NCBI GenBank assembly: GCA_017522745.1
Contig: JAFWYI010000065.1
Span: 1 to 6,415, forward strand
Length of the DNA stretch: 6,415 nt
Direction: 5' to 3'
Origin: Mailhella sp.
Lineage (GTDB): Bacteria; Desulfobacterota; Desulfovibrionia; Desulfovibrionales; Desulfovibrionaceae
Below, one piece after another: positions 5,044-6,415 of the stretch (positions are counted from its first letter, which is position 1; every line of letters starts with the position of its first letter). The notes beneath the pieces were generated by a model. It saw nothing but the letters and a program-made list of their open reading frames with translations, was not told where the DNA came from and did not search any database. A program made the translations under genes and the position numbers.

Positions 5044-6363
5044 TTAGAACTTGTACTGGAAGCCCCAGGCGAGCTTCCAATCGTCTTCGAACTTCTGAGC
5101 GCCACGATCCATGAAGTCGGTGAACACGTAGCCGGCTTCAACGAAGGTGGTGAGGTTCTTGTAGATCTTGTAGGTGGAGTTGAAGGCAACTTCAACACCG
5201 GAGTCTTCGGTGGTCAGGTACTGCACGGTACGCTTCATGTCACCAGCTTCAGCCTGAGCGGAGTGGTTGGTACCAGCAAAGTAGGTCACGGTGAAGTCGT
5301 GCTTGAGGTCCTGGATGAAGGACATGCCGGTCAGACCGAGCTGGATACCCCAGGTGCCCTGAGGATTGGTCCAGTCAGCACCGAAGTTATCGATGAGGTT
5401 GGAGCCGTTCCAGGCAACGGAGCCGCCCTTGAAGCGAGCGCCGACCATGGGCATCATGCCGGAGAACTTGTCGTCGTTGCGGTCGTCGCCGGAGCCGTAC
5501 CAGCCGAGGATCTGAGCGGTACCGAAGCCGAGCTTGTAGGAGGCGAGAGCGTCAACCACGAAGCCCTTACGATCGTCGACGTTACCGTCATAGTCCTTGG
5601 CGCCGTAGGCAAAGCCGAGCTTGAAGGAGAAGGGATCGAAAGCGGACACAGTGGCGGTAGCGCCGAGCCAGTAAGCGTCAGCAGCGAGGGCAGCGTTGGG
5701 ATCGTAGTCAGGACCGAAGCCGGCGATGCCGTTGGTGCCTTCACCGATGGCAGCATACAGAGCGTAAGGAGCGATGGCGAAGCCGTTGCCCTTGTAGTTG
5801 GCATACAGACCGAACACGTCGTACTTGTCGTCAACGAGGTCAGACTTGCCTTCGCGAGCCATACGAGCCCAGTAGCCGGTCACATCGAGGTTGTCGAGCA
5901 CAGGAGCGGACACGACAACGCCGGTGGAAGGAGCGATACCAGCGTGCATGACATAGGACTTGCCGTTAGCGCCAGCGGGCAGACCGATGTGAGACTTACC
6001 CATACGAACCTTGATGGAGGTCTGGGGGATCACCCAGTCAATGTAGACCTGACGAGCGGAGAGAACTTCGCCTTTCTCCTTGTTGAAGGCACCGCCAGTA
6101 GCAACGTCACCCCATTCAGAGGTGCCGGCCTGCATCATGAAGTAACCGGAGAGGTTTTCGGAGGCCACGAAGGACATGCCGAGGCGCAGACGCTGACGAG
6201 CACCCTCAAGGGTGGGTTCCTGGAATTCCTTGTCGTAGAAGTTGGTGCCACGAGCGAAGTTGAAGTCGAACTGGCCGTCGAACTTCACGTCGATAGCGGA
6301 AGCGGGAGCGGTAGCGGCGAAGACCATGCCGGCAGCGAGGAGAAGAGTAGTAAGCTTTTTCAT
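5044..6363 (-). CDS. Outer-membrane trimeric porin, Desulfovibrio type
   Basis: This 439-residue protein is predicted to form a beta-barrel channel in the outer membrane that lets small solutes into the periplasm. Residues 1-23 are a Sec signal peptide: a KK n-region, a hydrophobic core (LLLAAGMVFAATA) and an ASA cleavage motif, leaving a mature protein starting IDVKFDGQFDFNF. The mature chain is rich in alternating hydrophobic/polar strands, aromatic girdle residues and Gly/Asp/Asn turns. It ends in WGFQYKF, with the C-terminal Phe that outer-membrane proteins use for BAM-dependent insertion. The overall sequence matches the homotrimeric porins of Desulfovibrionaceae (DVU0799-like family); no S-layer-homology domain is seen. 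The ATG is preceded by AAGGA (6372-6376) at eight bases' spacing. Codon use is strikingly uniform, as expected for a very abundant protein. The promoter lies beyond the right edge. Solute specificity is unknown. Confidence 0.92.
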   Translation of the reverse strand: MKKLTTLLLAAGMVFAATAPASAIDVKFDGQFDFNFARGTNFYDKEFQEPTLEGARQRLRLGMSFVASENLSGYFMMQAGTSEWGDVATGGAFNKEKGEVLSARQVYIDWVIPQTSIKVRMGKSHIGLPAGANGKSYVMHAGIAPSTGVVVSAPVLDNLDVTGYWARMAREGKSDLVDDKYDVFGLYANYKGNGFAIAPYALYAAIGEGTNGIAGFGPDYDPNAALAADAYWLGATATVSAFDPFSFKLGFAYGAKDYDGNVDDRKGFVVDALASYKLGFGTAQILGWYGSGDDRNDDKFSGMMPMVGARFKGGSVAWNGSNLIDNFGADWTNPQGTWGIQLGLTGMSFIQDLKHDFTVTYFAGTNHSAQAEAGDMKRTVQYLTTEDSGVEVAFNSTYKIYKNLTTFVEAGYVFTDFMDRGAQKFEDDWKLAWGFQYKF

Positions 6364-6378
6364 AGTGTCATTCCTTTG

Positions 6379-6403
6379 AAAAAAGTTGGTCAGAAATTTG
6401 ACC
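6379..6403 (-). promoter_or_regulatory. Dyad plus T6 tract in the porin leader
   Basis: On the minus strand GGTCA (6399-6403) is inverted as TGACC (6388-6392) around a six-base A+T-rich centre. After AAC comes a run of six T residues (6379-6384), then the porin Shine-Dalgarno. The 5-bp stem is weak for a terminator. It could be a protein-binding dyad, a U-rich leader that aids translation or Hfq binding, or a marginal attenuator. Confidence 0.35.
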
Positions 6404-6415
6404 GGTTCGTGAAAA

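Overview
The window is a compact, G+C-rich stretch of bacterial chromosome in which every supported gene lies on the minus strand, so it reads from right to left. The best lineage marker is the protein at 5044-6363. It is a signal-peptide-bearing beta-barrel protein that closely resembles the abundant trimeric outer-membrane porins of sulfate-reducing Desulfovibrionaceae. Together with the G+C-rich coding style and the tRNA-modification and DEAD-box genes, this points to a Desulfovibrio/Bilophila-type member of the Desulfobacterota. The genus cannot be fixed from the sequence alone.

Layout in the direction of transcription: (1) the porin gene, with a hairpin-rich 3' region ending in a terminator-like element. 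(2) A two-gene cassette with its own sigma70-like promoter: a 63-residue protein of unknown family overlaps by 8 bases a 163-residue zeta-toxin-like P-loop kinase. This looks like a toxin-antitoxin module and has visibly lower G+C than its neighbours. It lies exactly between two identical 41-base direct repeats, each containing the terminator-like hairpin. (3) A DEAD-box RNA helicase with its own promoter, whose reading frame is split by a single in-frame TAG just before the last helix of its second RecA-like domain. The same frame continues for another 190 residues as a basic, low-complexity tail. (4) A TrmI-type tRNA m1A58 methyltransferase. (5) After a textbook intrinsic terminator that abuts the next ribosome-binding site, an HI0933/BaiN-type flavoprotein. 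(6) At the left edge, a strong ribosome-binding site and the first two codons of another minus-strand gene.

The helicase and TrmI share a theme of RNA structure and modification and may be cotranscribed. The flavoprotein is separated from TrmI by the terminator, so its expression would need readthrough or a promoter inside trmI. The porin is an independent, probably highly expressed unit. The two points most worth checking are the amber codon inside the helicase (nonsense mutation, split gene, or recoded UAG) and the repeat-bracketed toxin-antitoxin-like cassette between porin and helicase.
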